The notes under the pieces are model-generated. The model had not been told where the DNA came from, ran no database searches, and saw only the letters and a list, made by a program, of their open reading frames with translations. 34,597 bases of DNA from DAOUCP01 sp034432155 (GTDB lineage Bacteria > Chloroflexota > Anaerolineae > Epilineales > Epilineaceae). A program made the translations under genes and the position numbers. The stretch is from NCBI GenBank assembly GCA_034432155.1, contig DAOUCP010000003.1:1-34597 (forward strand). Reading direction: 5' to 3'. How positions within the stretch are numbered: position 1 is the stretch's first letter; each line of letters starts with the position of its first letter. Below are positions 8,250 through 15,596 of the stretch, piece by piece.

Positions 8250-10258
8250 CCAGCCTGCCCGAGATGGGAGCGCTGTGCCTGGCCGGGGCGCTGGCGGCCG
8301 CGCTCTACGCCACCGTGGCTGCTCTCGCCGGTGCCTACTGGCAGGTTGCCGAATTGGCCGAAAGCGGACGGCGAGCGCTCGTGGCTACCGCTCTCTTGAC
8401 GACGATAGCCGTCCTGGTGCTGGTCCACCGCTTCCTGGTCCATGACTTCGCCCTGCGCTACGTATGGCTTTACTCCGACCGCGCCACCAGCTGGCCCTAC
8501 CGGGTGGCTGCATTGTGGGGTGGCCAGGCGGGCTCCCTTCTCTTCTGGTGCTGGCTGCTCGCGGGCCAGGCGGCCCTGGCAGTGCGACGTCCTTGGCCGG
8601 CCATCCATCCTCTGGTGCCCTGGTTGGTGGCCATCCTGGGTGGTGTGCTCTGCTTCTTCCTTGGCCTAACGCTGCTGGCCGCCAACCCCTTCGAACGGCT
8701 GGCAATACCAGCTGCCGACGGCAACGGACTCAACCCGCTGTTGCGGCACCCTGGCATGGCTCTCCATCCACCGGCGCTGTATCTGGGCTTCACCGGCATG
8801 GCGATCCCCTACGGTCTGGCGATGTCTGCCCTGCTGAGCCGACGGCGCGACTCCCTTTGGCTCCACGCCGCTCGACGCTGGTCGCTTTACGCCTGGCTAG
8901 CGCTGACGGTGGGTCTCGTCCTGGGCGGCCGTTGGGCCTACGACGTGTTGGGGTGGGGCGGCTATTGGGGCTGGGATCCGGTCGAGAACGCCGGCCTGCT
9001 TCCTTGGCTGGCGGCCACGGCCTGGCTGCACTCGGCGATCGTGCAGACCCGCCGAGGCTTGTTCCAGCTATGGAATCTGGCCCTGGTCAGCCTTGCCTTC
9101 TGGCTGGTGGTGTTGGGCACATTCCTGACACGCGGGGGCCTGGTGACGAGCGTCCATTCCTTCGCTCAGTCCGAGACCGGGCCCAGCTTCCTCGCCTTCA
9201 CGGCACTGACGATGCTCGGCACCTTGGCCCTCCTGTGGCGACGACTGCCTGAGCTGGAGACCGGCCGGTCGGCGGTCTCTGCGCTGAGCCGCGAGAGCGC
9301 CTTCCTGGTCAACAATCTGCTGTTCATGGCGGCTTTGTTCGGCGTGCTATGGGGTACCCTCTTCCCCATCCTGGTGGAGCTGGCGGGTGGTCAGCGCGTC
9401 ACCGTCGGCGCACCCTACTTCGTGGCCGTGGTCGTGCCGATCCTGTGGCTCCTTGTGGCGTGGATGGCCGTCGGTCCGCTGACCACTTGGAGCCGCGTCA
9501 CGGTGCGCGGCTTACTGCGGTCGGCGCGACGGCCGCTGGCCATGAGCGGCGCGACCCTGGTGGCGTTGGCGCTCCTTTGGCGTGATGCCGTGGCGCTGGT
9601 GGCTGCCGCCGCCGCAGTACTCGCGCTCTGGGTGGCAGTGGCGGAATTGGCAAGGCGGTTGCGGGTCGCCGCAGGACGATCCGCGGCCCGCGGCCAGCCG
9701 CCCCTGCGGCGCCGCCTGGGCTGGCACCACCGCGCGGTGGGTGCCCACTTGGTGCATCTTGGCGTGGCCCTCTTGGCCGTCGGGATTGTGGGCAGCAATC
9801 GCTTCGATCGGGTCGTGGAGGCCGAGCTCGAGCCAGGTCAGTCGGCCATCCTGGGAGAGTACCGGTTTGCCTACAGCGGCCGGCGCGAGGTCCAGGCCCC
9901 GGACCGAACGGCCATGGTGGCCCCCTTGGAGGTTTGGCTGGCGGATCGACCGATCGGTCGCTTGGAGCCGCGGCGCGAGTGGTTCCGCGGCCAGGAGGAC
10001 CAGCCGCTTACTGTGCCGGCCATTCTGCATCGGTTGACGGGCGATGTGGTCGTCACGGTGAGCAGCTCCGACGCCGAGTCGCAGCGGCTCGCCGTTCGGC
10101 TGCGGCTTGTCCCCCTCGTGCCCCTCCTTTGGCTGGGCGTGGTCGGCATGGTGCTGGGGGGTGCGGTGGCCGTCTGGCCCGACCGGCCCGAACGGCGGCT
10201 CTTGGCGCTCGAACGGACAGCCACGGCTTCGCCGGCGAGCGAACGAGGTGCTGGCTAA
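8246..10258 (+). CDS. ccmF: Cytochrome c haem lyase subunit CcmF
   Basis: This is a 670-residue multi-pass membrane protein, the usual CcmF size. ATG 8246 is chosen because it overlaps the ccmE stop and the protein then begins with a hydrophobic helix (MTSLPEMGALCLAGALAAAL). The haem-handling tryptophan-rich WWD motif is at residues 237-247 (WGGYWGWDPVEN). Other CcmF signatures are WGGQAGSLLFWCWLL and LRHPGMALHPPALYLGFTG, which carries conserved His residues. The C-terminal part has a soluble beta domain (GIVGSNRFDRVVEAELEPGQ) and a last membrane helix. CcmF takes haem from CcmE and, with CcmH, attaches it to CXXCH motifs of apocytochrome c outside the membrane. The stop overlaps the next start by one base (TAATG). 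Confidence 0.95.
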   Translation: MTSLPEMGALCLAGALAAALYATVAALAGAYWQVAELAESGRRALVATALLTTIAVLVLVHRFLVHDFALRYVWLYSDRATSWPYRVAALWGGQAGSLLFWCWLLAGQAALAVRRPWPAIHPLVPWLVAILGGVLCFFLGLTLLAANPFERLAIPAADGNGLNPLLRHPGMALHPPALYLGFTGMAIPYGLAMSALLSRRRDSLWLHAARRWSLYAWLALTVGLVLGGRWAYDVLGWGGYWGWDPVENAGLLPWLAATAWLHSAIVQTRRGLFQLWNLALVSLAFWLVVLGTFLTRGGLVTSVHSFAQSETGPSFLAFTALTMLGTLALLWRRLPELETGRSAVSALSRESAFLVNNLLFMAALFGVLWGTLFPILVELAGGQRVTVGAPYFVAVVVPILWLLVAWMAVGPLTTWSRVTVRGLLRSARRPLAMSGATLVALALLWRDAVALVAAAAAVLALWVAVAELARRLRVAAGRSAARGQPPLRRRLGWHHRAVGAHLVHLGVALLAVGIVGSNRFDRVVEAELEPGQSAILGEYRFAYSGRREVQAPDRTAMVAPLEVWLADRPIGRLEPRREWFRGQEDQPLTVPAILHRLTGDVVVTVSSSDAESQRLAVRLRLVPLVPLLWLGVVGMVLGGAVAVWPDRPERRLLALERTATASPASERGAG

Positions 10259-10833
10259 TGGCCGCGTGCTGGCCCGTACCGCGAGGGACGCGGCTCGTGG
10301 TGGTGGTGCTGGCGAGCATCCCCAACGCTGTCCTTGCCTGGGCCCAGCCCCAAGGCCGCCTGCCCCCGCCGCCCGTCGTAGCCCTGCAGACGGTGATGCC
10401 CGTCGCACGACCGACGCCGGGCACAACGCGCGCGCCGGAGCGTGGCGAGGAGGATCGCAACCGGCAGGTAGCAGCTGTGGCACGGAAGCTTCATTGCCCG
10501 ATCTGCCAGGGCTACAACCTTTGGGATTGCCCGCTCGAGGTCTGCGAGCAAATGCGCGAGCAGATTCGGGAACGCTTGGCCGCTGGTTGGAGCGAAGCGG
10601 CCATCACCGCCGAGTTTGTCGAGCTGTACGGCCCTCAGGTGCTCCCTGCGCCGCCGGCCGAGGGCGTGTACCTGCTGGCCTGGGTGGTTCCGGTGGCCGT
10701 AATGCTGCTTTTGGCGGGCACCGTTGTGTTCGCTTGGCAGCGCGCACCGCGCCCGGCGCGTGCTGGCGGGGAGCCGATGCCAGGCGACGCAGCCGCGATG
10801 CGTCGCTTTGCCCAGTGGGCGGAGGACGAGTGA
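10258..10833 (+). CDS. ccmH: Apocytochrome thiol-reducing subunit CcmH, four-cysteine form
   Basis: This is a 191-residue protein. ATG 10258 shares a base with the ccmF stop and gives a signal-like N-terminus (TRLVVVVLASIPNAVLAWAQ). After a Pro-rich linker comes the CcmH three-helix domain: VARKLHCPICQGYNLWDCPL with Cys80 and Cys83 in CPIC, two further Cys at 91 and 96, then IRERLAAGWSEAAITAEFVE and YGPQVLPAPP. One membrane helix follows (YLLAWVVPVAVMLLLAGTVV). Classical CcmH has LRCxxC, and its thiols work with CcmG to keep the apocytochrome reduced. The two extra cysteines could form a second redox or metal pair. The stop overlaps the ccmG start (GTGA). Confidence 0.93.
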   Translation: MAACWPVPRGTRLVVVVLASIPNAVLAWAQPQGRLPPPPVVALQTVMPVARPTPGTTRAPERGEEDRNRQVAAVARKLHCPICQGYNLWDCPLEVCEQMREQIRERLAAGWSEAAITAEFVELYGPQVLPAPPAEGVYLLAWVVPVAVMLLLAGTVVFAWQRAPRPARAGGEPMPGDAAAMRRFAQWAEDE

Positions 10834-11477
10834 CCGTCCCCCAGGCACCGCCTTGCCAGGCCCCAGGCTCCCCCGTCCGCATCGGCGGTCGCGCGACCTT
10901 GCCGGTAGCGCTGCTGGCAGTGCTCACCTTGGCCGTCGCCGCATTTCTGCTGGCCTTTGCCCTGGTTGTCGGCGCTGGCGGCCGGCGCCTGACCGTCGGC
11001 CAGCCGGCCCCGACCTTCGAGCTTGTGACCTTCGAGGGGCGGACCATTCGGCTGGCCGACCTGCGCGGGTCGGTGGTGGTGCTCAACTTCTGGGCCAGCT
11101 GGTGCCGCTCCTGTCCCCAGGAAGCACGCGATCTCGAGCAGCTGTGGCAGGACTACCGGGACCGGGGTGTTATGGTGCTCGGCGTGGACTACGTCGACAC
11201 GCCCGCCGCCGCCCTGGCCTACCTCAAGCGCCACGGCATCAGCTATCCGAATGGCCTCGACCGGGGTGGGCGAATGGTGCACCTCTATCGGGTGACGGGA
11301 GTTCCCGAGACCCTGGTGGTCGATGCCGGCGGCCGCTTGGCACCGTTGCCGGTAGCAGGTGCACCGCCGCCAGGCGTGGCTCGACTCATCGGCCCGCTCG
11401 CTCCTGACGGCCCCTTGTCAGCCGGCGAGCTGCGCTCGGTGATCGATGGCTTGCTCGCAGCAGGTGGCAGTCCGTGA
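10830..11477 (+). CDS. ccmG: Cytochrome c biogenesis thioredoxin CcmG/ResA-like
   Basis: This is a 215-residue protein. GTG 10830 is chosen because it overlaps the ccmH stop (GTGA, 10830-10833); upstream codons in this frame lie inside ccmH. One membrane anchor (ALLAVLTLAVAAFLLAFALV) is followed by a thioredoxin fold: QPAPTFELVTFEGRTIRLAD, NFWASWCRSCPQEA with Cys92 and Cys95 in WCRSC, and the cis-Pro loop GVPETLVVD. It should face outward, take electrons from CcdA, and reduce CcmH or the apocytochrome CXXCH disulfide. The acidic/Pro residue usual in the WCxPC active site is replaced (RS), which may shift the redox potential. The stop overlaps the next start (GTGA). Confidence 0.92.
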   Translation: MTVPQAPPCQAPGSPVRIGGRATLPVALLAVLTLAVAAFLLAFALVVGAGGRRLTVGQPAPTFELVTFEGRTIRLADLRGSVVVLNFWASWCRSCPQEARDLEQLWQDYRDRGVMVLGVDYVDTPAAALAYLKRHGISYPNGLDRGGRMVHLYRVTGVPETLVVDAGGRLAPLPVAGAPPPGVARLIGPLAPDGPLSAGELRSVIDGLLAAGGSP

Positions 11478-11752
11478 CCGTGCTGGCATGGCTCCTGCTC
11501 TCCGCCGCGCTGCTGGCGTTGGCCTACTGGGTGGCCGCCCCGCTGGCGCAGCGGTGGGGATCGCCGGCAACGGCCGATGGCCGGCTCGCCGAGCTCATCG
11601 CCCGGCGCGAGGAGCTGGCGGCCTTGCTGCGCGACGTGGAGCTGGATGCCGCCGACCATCGCCTGCCCGCGGAGGAACAGGAAGCCTTGCGTGAGCAGAT
11701 CTCGCTCGAAGGAGCGCGGGTCGTTGCCGAGCTGCAGGCGGTGGACGAATGA
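11474..11752 (+). CDS. CcmI-like membrane stub protein
   Basis: This is a 92-residue protein. GTG 11474 overlaps the ccmG stop. An N-terminal membrane helix (VLAWLLLSAALLALAYWVAA) precedes a charged helical region with the pattern of the CcmI/CycH N-terminus (ARREELAALLRDVELDAADH, EEQEALREQISLEG). The TPR part of full CcmI is absent. In proteobacteria CcmI holds apocytochrome and bridges it to CcmF/CcmH; here only the membrane-proximal coiled segment would be present, perhaps as a scaffold for CcmF and CcmH. Its place immediately after ccmG supports this. The similarity is short, so the name is tentative. Confidence 0.65.
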   Translation: MTVLAWLLLSAALLALAYWVAAPLAQRWGSPATADGRLAELIARREELAALLRDVELDAADHRLPAEEQEALREQISLEGARVVAELQAVDE

Positions 11753-12903
11753 GGGCGGTGCAGGTGAGCTGCGCGATGCTGCTGGCCATGGGCGGCGGTG
11801 TGGCGAGCATGCGTCCGCTCGCCGTGGCTGGCAGGAGCAACCTGTTGCCGTGGCCGGCGTCGGCAGTACTCGAGGAGCCACCGGCTGGTGCCACGGCTGC
11901 GCCCCGGACGGGCATCATCCGGGGACGGGTGGTGAACCTCAGCTTGCGCGGCGCGGGCGTGGCGAGTGCCACGGTGGCCGCCGAACCGGTCGATCACCGC
12001 CAGCGCGGGCAGCCGGTTCTCGAGCCAGCCAGCGCCATCACCACGCGAACGGGGCAGGACGGCGCTTTCCTGTTGACCGGGCTGCTCCCCGACGCTACCT
12101 ACCGGCTGGCGGCGACGTACCGCGGCGTCGCCTTCCCCCATGCTGTGGACGTGCCAGCTGGCCAGCCTGTGGCCACCGACGCCGGGGTGACTTTGGCTGT
12201 GTTCGAGCCGGATCCCGAGGTGCCGCTGGACGTGCGCACGGCGCACATTGCGCTGGCACCTGTTCCCGAAGACGCGGTGGTGCGCGTTGCCGAGGTCTGG
12301 GTGGTGCGCAACCAGACGTCTCGAGCCTGGGTCTACTCGCCGGGTCGTTTCGCGCTGCGACTCGAGCTGCCCTTGGGCAGCATCTTCCTCGGCGCCGAAG
12401 CCGGCGGTCGGGGACTGCCGTGCCGGGATGGCACCGTGGTGGACAGTATGCCGTTCTTGCCGGGAGAGCGCCAGACGACCATCACGTACCTTCTGCCGTA
12501 TGACAGCCCGGACTTGGCAATCGAGCGACGTCTGCCATGGCCGACGGCCGAGATGCGGCTGATGGTTGCCTGGCCGAGTGCGGTGATCGAGAGCCAGGTG
12601 CTGACGCAAACGGAGCGACTGGAGGTCTCGGACACAACAGTCGGTGTGGCACTGGGCCGCGATCTGCCGGCCGGTGCCACGGTGCTGGGCGTTGTCCATG
12701 GCCTGCCACCTCCACGGCACAGCTCCACATCTTGGCCGCCGCCAGTGCTGGGCCAGACACAGCTGACTGGGCTGGCACTGGGGATCGGCGGTGTCGCATC
12801 GGCGTTGGCCTTGTGGTATGGCTGGCGGCATCGCGCGAGGCAGGCCACCGAGGGCAATGCTGGCCCGAACGCTGGGCGCGAGGTGGAGCCAAGGGGGGGC
12901 TGA
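11749..12903 (+). CDS. Secreted carboxypeptidase-regulatory-like protein with C-terminal anchor, inside the Ccm operon
   Basis: This is a 384-residue protein that overlaps the CcmI-like gene (ATGA, 11749-11752). A signal-like N-terminus is followed at ~residues 58-140 by a carboxypeptidase regulatory-like beta domain (IIRGRVVNLSLRGAGVASAT, TRTGQDGAFLLTGLLPDATY). A second beta-rich region follows (VRVAEVWVVRNQTSRAWVY, YLLPYDSPDLAIERRLPW). One membrane helix sits near the C-terminus (LTGLALGIGGVASALALWYG), followed by a short basic tail. The topology would put the beta domains outside and the C-terminus inside. No catalytic motif is seen. Its fixed place between ccmI-like and ccmD-like genes suggests an accessory part of the maturation complex, but no function can be read from the sequence. 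Confidence 0.75.
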   Translation: MRAVQVSCAMLLAMGGGVASMRPLAVAGRSNLLPWPASAVLEEPPAGATAAPRTGIIRGRVVNLSLRGAGVASATVAAEPVDHRQRGQPVLEPASAITTRTGQDGAFLLTGLLPDATYRLAATYRGVAFPHAVDVPAGQPVATDAGVTLAVFEPDPEVPLDVRTAHIALAPVPEDAVVRVAEVWVVRNQTSRAWVYSPGRFALRLELPLGSIFLGAEAGGRGLPCRDGTVVDSMPFLPGERQTTITYLLPYDSPDLAIERRLPWPTAEMRLMVAWPSAVIESQVLTQTERLEVSDTTVGVALGRDLPAGATVLGVVHGLPPPRHSSTSWPPPVLGQTQLTGLALGIGGVASALALWYGWRHRARQATEGNAGPNAGREVEPRGG

Positions 12904-12905
12904 CG

Positions 12906-13088
12906 GTGGACGCCTTCGTGTTGGCTGCCTACGGGCTGGCGACGGCGTTGGTGGCTGCCTATGCCGCCAGCGTGTTGCGTCGCCATGAGCAAGTGGTGGG
13001 GCAACGGTTCGAAGAAGAGAGAGACGGCAGGGCGGCCGAAAAGGCGACCTCCTTGCCGATCGATGAGCGAGGAGAGACAACGGAATGA
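12906..13088 (+). CDS. CcmD-sized single-helix membrane protein
   Basis: This is a 60-residue protein. GTG 12906 lies two bases after the previous stop, with a purine-rich AAGGGGGGG upstream, and its stop overlaps the ccdA start (ATGA, 13085-13088). One helix (VLAAYGLATALVAAYAASVL) is followed by RRHEQV and a charged tail. This matches the plan of CcmD: a conserved Tyr-Gly near the start of the helix and a double Arg at its end, about 60 residues in all. CcmD normally stabilises CcmC and releases holo-CcmE from the CcmABC transporter. CcmABC is not nearby, so the partner here is uncertain. The call rests on size, topology and context. Confidence 0.6.
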   Translation: MDAFVLAAYGLATALVAAYAASVLRRHEQVVGQRFEEERDGRAAEKATSLPIDERGETTE

Positions 13089-14272
13089 CCATCGATCCGC
13101 AGCAAATTGGCCTGGTGGCCTTCGGCATCGCCTTCCTGGCCGGCTTGTTTTCGTTCCTGTCGCCGTGTGTCTTGCCGCTCGTGCCGGCGTACATTGGCTA
13201 CCTGAGCGGTGCCACGTTCGCCAGCGGCGAGCTGGCAGCCGATCGTCGACGGACCACGACGCATGCCCTGGCCTTTGTGGTTGGCTTCGGCACGCTGTTC
13301 ATCCTCATCGGTGCCGGGTTCGGTCTGGCCGCCTGGCTGGCTCAGTTCCTCAGTGGTGCTTCCGCTGCTGGGCCTGCGGGGTCGGCCGCCGCAGGCGGTG
13401 GCGCGGTGCAGGCCATGGACAACCTCATCGAAGTGCTGAAGCACGTGCTCTTGCGGGTGGGCGTCGTGATGCTGGTGGTGATGGCGGTGCGCATTCTGGA
13501 TCACCCGCTGGGAGGCGACTGGCGGTTGCAGGTCGGCTCGCTCTTGGTGGAGTGGCCGGAGCGCATCGGGCTTCTCTCCCAGAAGTACGTTCGCTGGGCG
13601 GTCCTTGGCCTGGCCACCGCCGCCTTCCACCTGTGGCTGGTGGGTGCGCAGAGGGCTCCCCACCAGTACCTGGATGCCCTCCTGCTCGCCCTGCTGGTGC
13701 TGGCCGGTGCCGGTCTTTCGGCGCGGGCTGCCTGGGCTCTGGGCCTGGCGGCGGCTTTCCTGAACACCTGGTCGTTGCGCCTGGGTATTCTGTGGAGCGG
13801 CTCGAGGCTGGACCTCGTGATCGCAGCAACGGAGGCAGTGCTCATCGTCTTGGTGGTGGTCTTCCTGAGCCGGACGATGCTCTTCTACCAGGAGAAGCGG
13901 CTCGAGGTAGGCGGCCGACTGCGGAGCCGGGGGTACCTGACGAGCGCGATCACCGGTGCCGTGTTTGCCGCCGGCTGGACGCCGTGCGTGGGTCCGAACC
14001 TGGCGGTGATCCTGGTCCTGGCTACTGGCGCAGGCAGCGCGGCGATCGGCACCGCACTCCTCATCGCCTACTCGGTTGGCCTGGGGGTGCCGTTCGTACT
14101 GACCGGTTATGCCTTTGGCGCCGCGGCCAGTGGCTTGCGGCGACTGATGCCGTACATGGGCGGCATCAAGGCCCTCAACATGGTCTTGCTGCTGCTCGCG
14201 GCAGCGCTCCTGCTGTCCGGCCGGCTGGGTCAACTGGCGCAGTTCAGCCTGCCCTTGGGCATCGATCTGTGA
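13085..14272 (+). CDS. ccdA: Thiol-disulfide transporter CcdA/DsbD-type, enlarged
   Basis: This is a 395-residue multi-pass membrane protein. The first CcdA signature is SPCVLPLVPAYIGYLSG with Cys28, the second is GWTPCVGPNLAVIL with Cys301; these two Cys form the redox pair that carries electrons across the membrane from cytosolic thioredoxin to CcmG or ResA. Usual CcdA is ~230 residues with the cysteines ~120 apart; here they are 273 apart. The extra ~150 residues (roughly 100-250) contain additional hydrophobic segments (VLLRVGVVMLVVMAVRIL, YLDALLLALLVLAGAGLSA). The gene starts inside the previous stop and ends one base before the DUF2085 start. The identity is firm; the role of the insert is unknown. 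Confidence 0.9.
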   Translation: MTIDPQQIGLVAFGIAFLAGLFSFLSPCVLPLVPAYIGYLSGATFASGELAADRRRTTTHALAFVVGFGTLFILIGAGFGLAAWLAQFLSGASAAGPAGSAAAGGGAVQAMDNLIEVLKHVLLRVGVVMLVVMAVRILDHPLGGDWRLQVGSLLVEWPERIGLLSQKYVRWAVLGLATAAFHLWLVGAQRAPHQYLDALLLALLVLAGAGLSARAAWALGLAAAFLNTWSLRLGILWSGSRLDLVIAATEAVLIVLVVVFLSRTMLFYQEKRLEVGGRLRSRGYLTSAITGAVFAAGWTPCVGPNLAVILVLATGAGSAAIGTALLIAYSVGLGVPFVLTGYAFGAAASGLRRLMPYMGGIKALNMVLLLLAAALLLSGRLGQLAQFSLPLGIDL

Positions 14273-14273
14273 C

Positions 14274-14894
14274 GTGACGGGAGCGGGACAGGGGACGGGG
14301 CGCTGGCTGGCTCAGCACTGGCTGGCGGTCTTTCTCATCACCTGGGGTGCCTTCATCAGCCTGCCGGTCCTGGCTCCTGTCCTGGCCCTCCATGGCGAGC
14401 AGCGGCTCAGCCACCTGATCTACCTGGCCTACCGACCCGCATGCCATCAGCTACCCCATCGCTCTTGGTTCCTGGGTGGCCGGGCCATGGCCTACGACTG
14501 GGAGACCATCCGGGCCGAATTGCACGTCGCCGACCCAATGGAGCTGTACCACCGACCGGTGGGCAATCCGCGCCTTGGCTATCCGATGGCGTACTGCCAG
14601 CGCGATACAGCCACCCATACGACGCTATGGCTCACCGGGGTAGGCTACGGAGTCCTGCGACGACGGCGGCGGGTGCGCCGCATCCCCTTCGGGCTCTTCG
14701 TGGCCGCGGCGGTGCCGTTGGCAGTCGACGGGCTGGCGCAACTCGTCGGTTGGCGCGAGAGCTCCGCTCTGTCGCGGACGCTCACTGGCGGGCTATTCGG
14801 TCTGGCCAGCGGCCTCTTGATCCTACCTGAACTCGGTGAGGCGGCCGACGAACTGCGGCAGATGCTCCTGCCTAACGGGAGTAGAACTCAATGA
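14274..14894 (+). CDS. DUF2085 family membrane protein
   Basis: This is a 206-residue protein with a GTG start one base after the ccdA stop. The signature of DUF2085 is present: ACHQLPHRSWFLGG and, further on, YCQRDTATHTTLW, that is, two Cys-containing motifs placed between membrane helices. At least four hydrophobic segments are seen (WLAVFLITWGAFISLPVLAP, FGLFVAAAVPLAVDGLAQLV). The function of the family is not established; conserved Cys and His suggest metal or thiol chemistry. Its place at the end of the thiol/haem block makes a link with redox transport possible. The last 23 bases overlap the 3' end of rpsD on the other strand. Confidence 0.75.
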   Translation: MTGAGQGTGRWLAQHWLAVFLITWGAFISLPVLAPVLALHGEQRLSHLIYLAYRPACHQLPHRSWFLGGRAMAYDWETIRAELHVADPMELYHRPVGNPRLGYPMAYCQRDTATHTTLWLTGVGYGVLRRRRRVRRIPFGLFVAAAVPLAVDGLAQLVGWRESSALSRTLTGGLFGLASGLLILPELGEAADELRQMLLPNGSRTQ

Positions 14895-15480
14895 TCAGGC
14901 TGTCCTGCACCGGAAACTCGACTTCCTCGCGCGTTGGCCAGTCCGTCACGGCGATGGTGTCGCCGTCTCGACTGAGCCAGCTCGGACGCAAGACCGTCGG
15001 CGCTTCCATCGCCCACTGCACATCGGGCATCTTCTTGGCGGTGCTGTCCAGGGACACCATCATCCCGGGCCGCACCAGGAACGAGGGCACATCGACCTTC
15101 GCACCATCCACGGTGACATGGCCGTGGACGATCATTTGGCGCGCCATCGGCCGCGTGCGCGCCAGACCGCCACGATAGACCACGCTGTCCAGGCGACGCT
15201 CCAGGAGTTTGAGGAGGGCGCTGCCGGTCATCTCCTGTTGACGGCGGGCCATGCCCACGAAGCGGCGGAACTGTCGCTCGCCCAAGCCGTAGATCCGCTT
15301 GACCTTCTGCTTCTCACGCAGCTGCCGTGAGTAGTCGGACGGTCGGCCGCGTCGTGGCCTTCGTCCATGCTCGCCGGGTGGCTGCTCCAACCGTCGCTGC
15401 AGTTGTGCGCCGCCGGTGGCAAAGATGTCGGCACCCTCCCGGCGCGCCCGCTTGTGTCGTGGCCCTCTGTAACGTCCCAT
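14872..15480 (-). CDS. rpsD: 30S ribosomal protein S4
   Basis: This is a 202-residue protein. ATG 15480 is chosen because it gives the standard S4 N-terminus (MGRYRGPRHKRARREG) and fits a promoter 60 bases upstream; an in-frame upstream start would add 30 residues unlike S4. The S4 N-domain (QLREKQKVKRIYGLGERQF) and the S4 RNA-binding motif (RRLDSVVYRGGLARTRPMAR, VHGHVTVDGAKV) are present. The zinc-binding cysteines of some S4 proteins are absent. S4 is an early assembly protein of the 30S subunit that binds 16S rRNA. It is a single-gene unit away from other ribosomal genes, so a second S4 copy elsewhere in the genome is possible. Its stop lies within the DUF2085 gene. Confidence 0.96.
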   Translation of the reverse strand: MGRYRGPRHKRARREGADIFATGGAQLQRRLEQPPGEHGRRPRRGRPSDYSRQLREKQKVKRIYGLGERQFRRFVGMARRQQEMTGSALLKLLERRLDSVVYRGGLARTRPMARQMIVHGHVTVDGAKVDVPSFLVRPGMMVSLDSTAKKMPDVQWAMEAPTVLRPSWLSRDGDTIAVTDWPTREEVEFPVQDSLIIEFYSR

Positions 15481-15541
15481 CCGTATCCCGTTGCGTGCGA
15501 TGTCGACTCGAATCGTCGGCCAAACCGAACAATGGACGACG

Positions 15542-15570
15542 ATTATAGCGGTTCGGGCCAGGTTGCCCAA
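15542..15570 (-). promoter_or_regulatory. Candidate rpsD promoter
   Basis: On the minus strand TTGGGC (15570-15565) and a perfect TATAAT (15547-15542) are 17 bases apart. Transcription would begin near 15535, giving a ~55-base leader to the ATG at 15480. The -35 hexamer lies in a short inverted repeat GCCC-AAAA-GGGC (15565-15576). Confidence 0.6.
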
Positions 15571-15596
15571 AAGGGCGTGATTCTAGGCCGGCCCTC

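Noticed and set aside
15565..15576. Hairpin GCCC-AAAA-GGGC as a terminator after gmhA
   Set aside because: The stem is only four pairs and no T-run follows on the minus strand; it coincides with the -35 of rpsD and may be chance.
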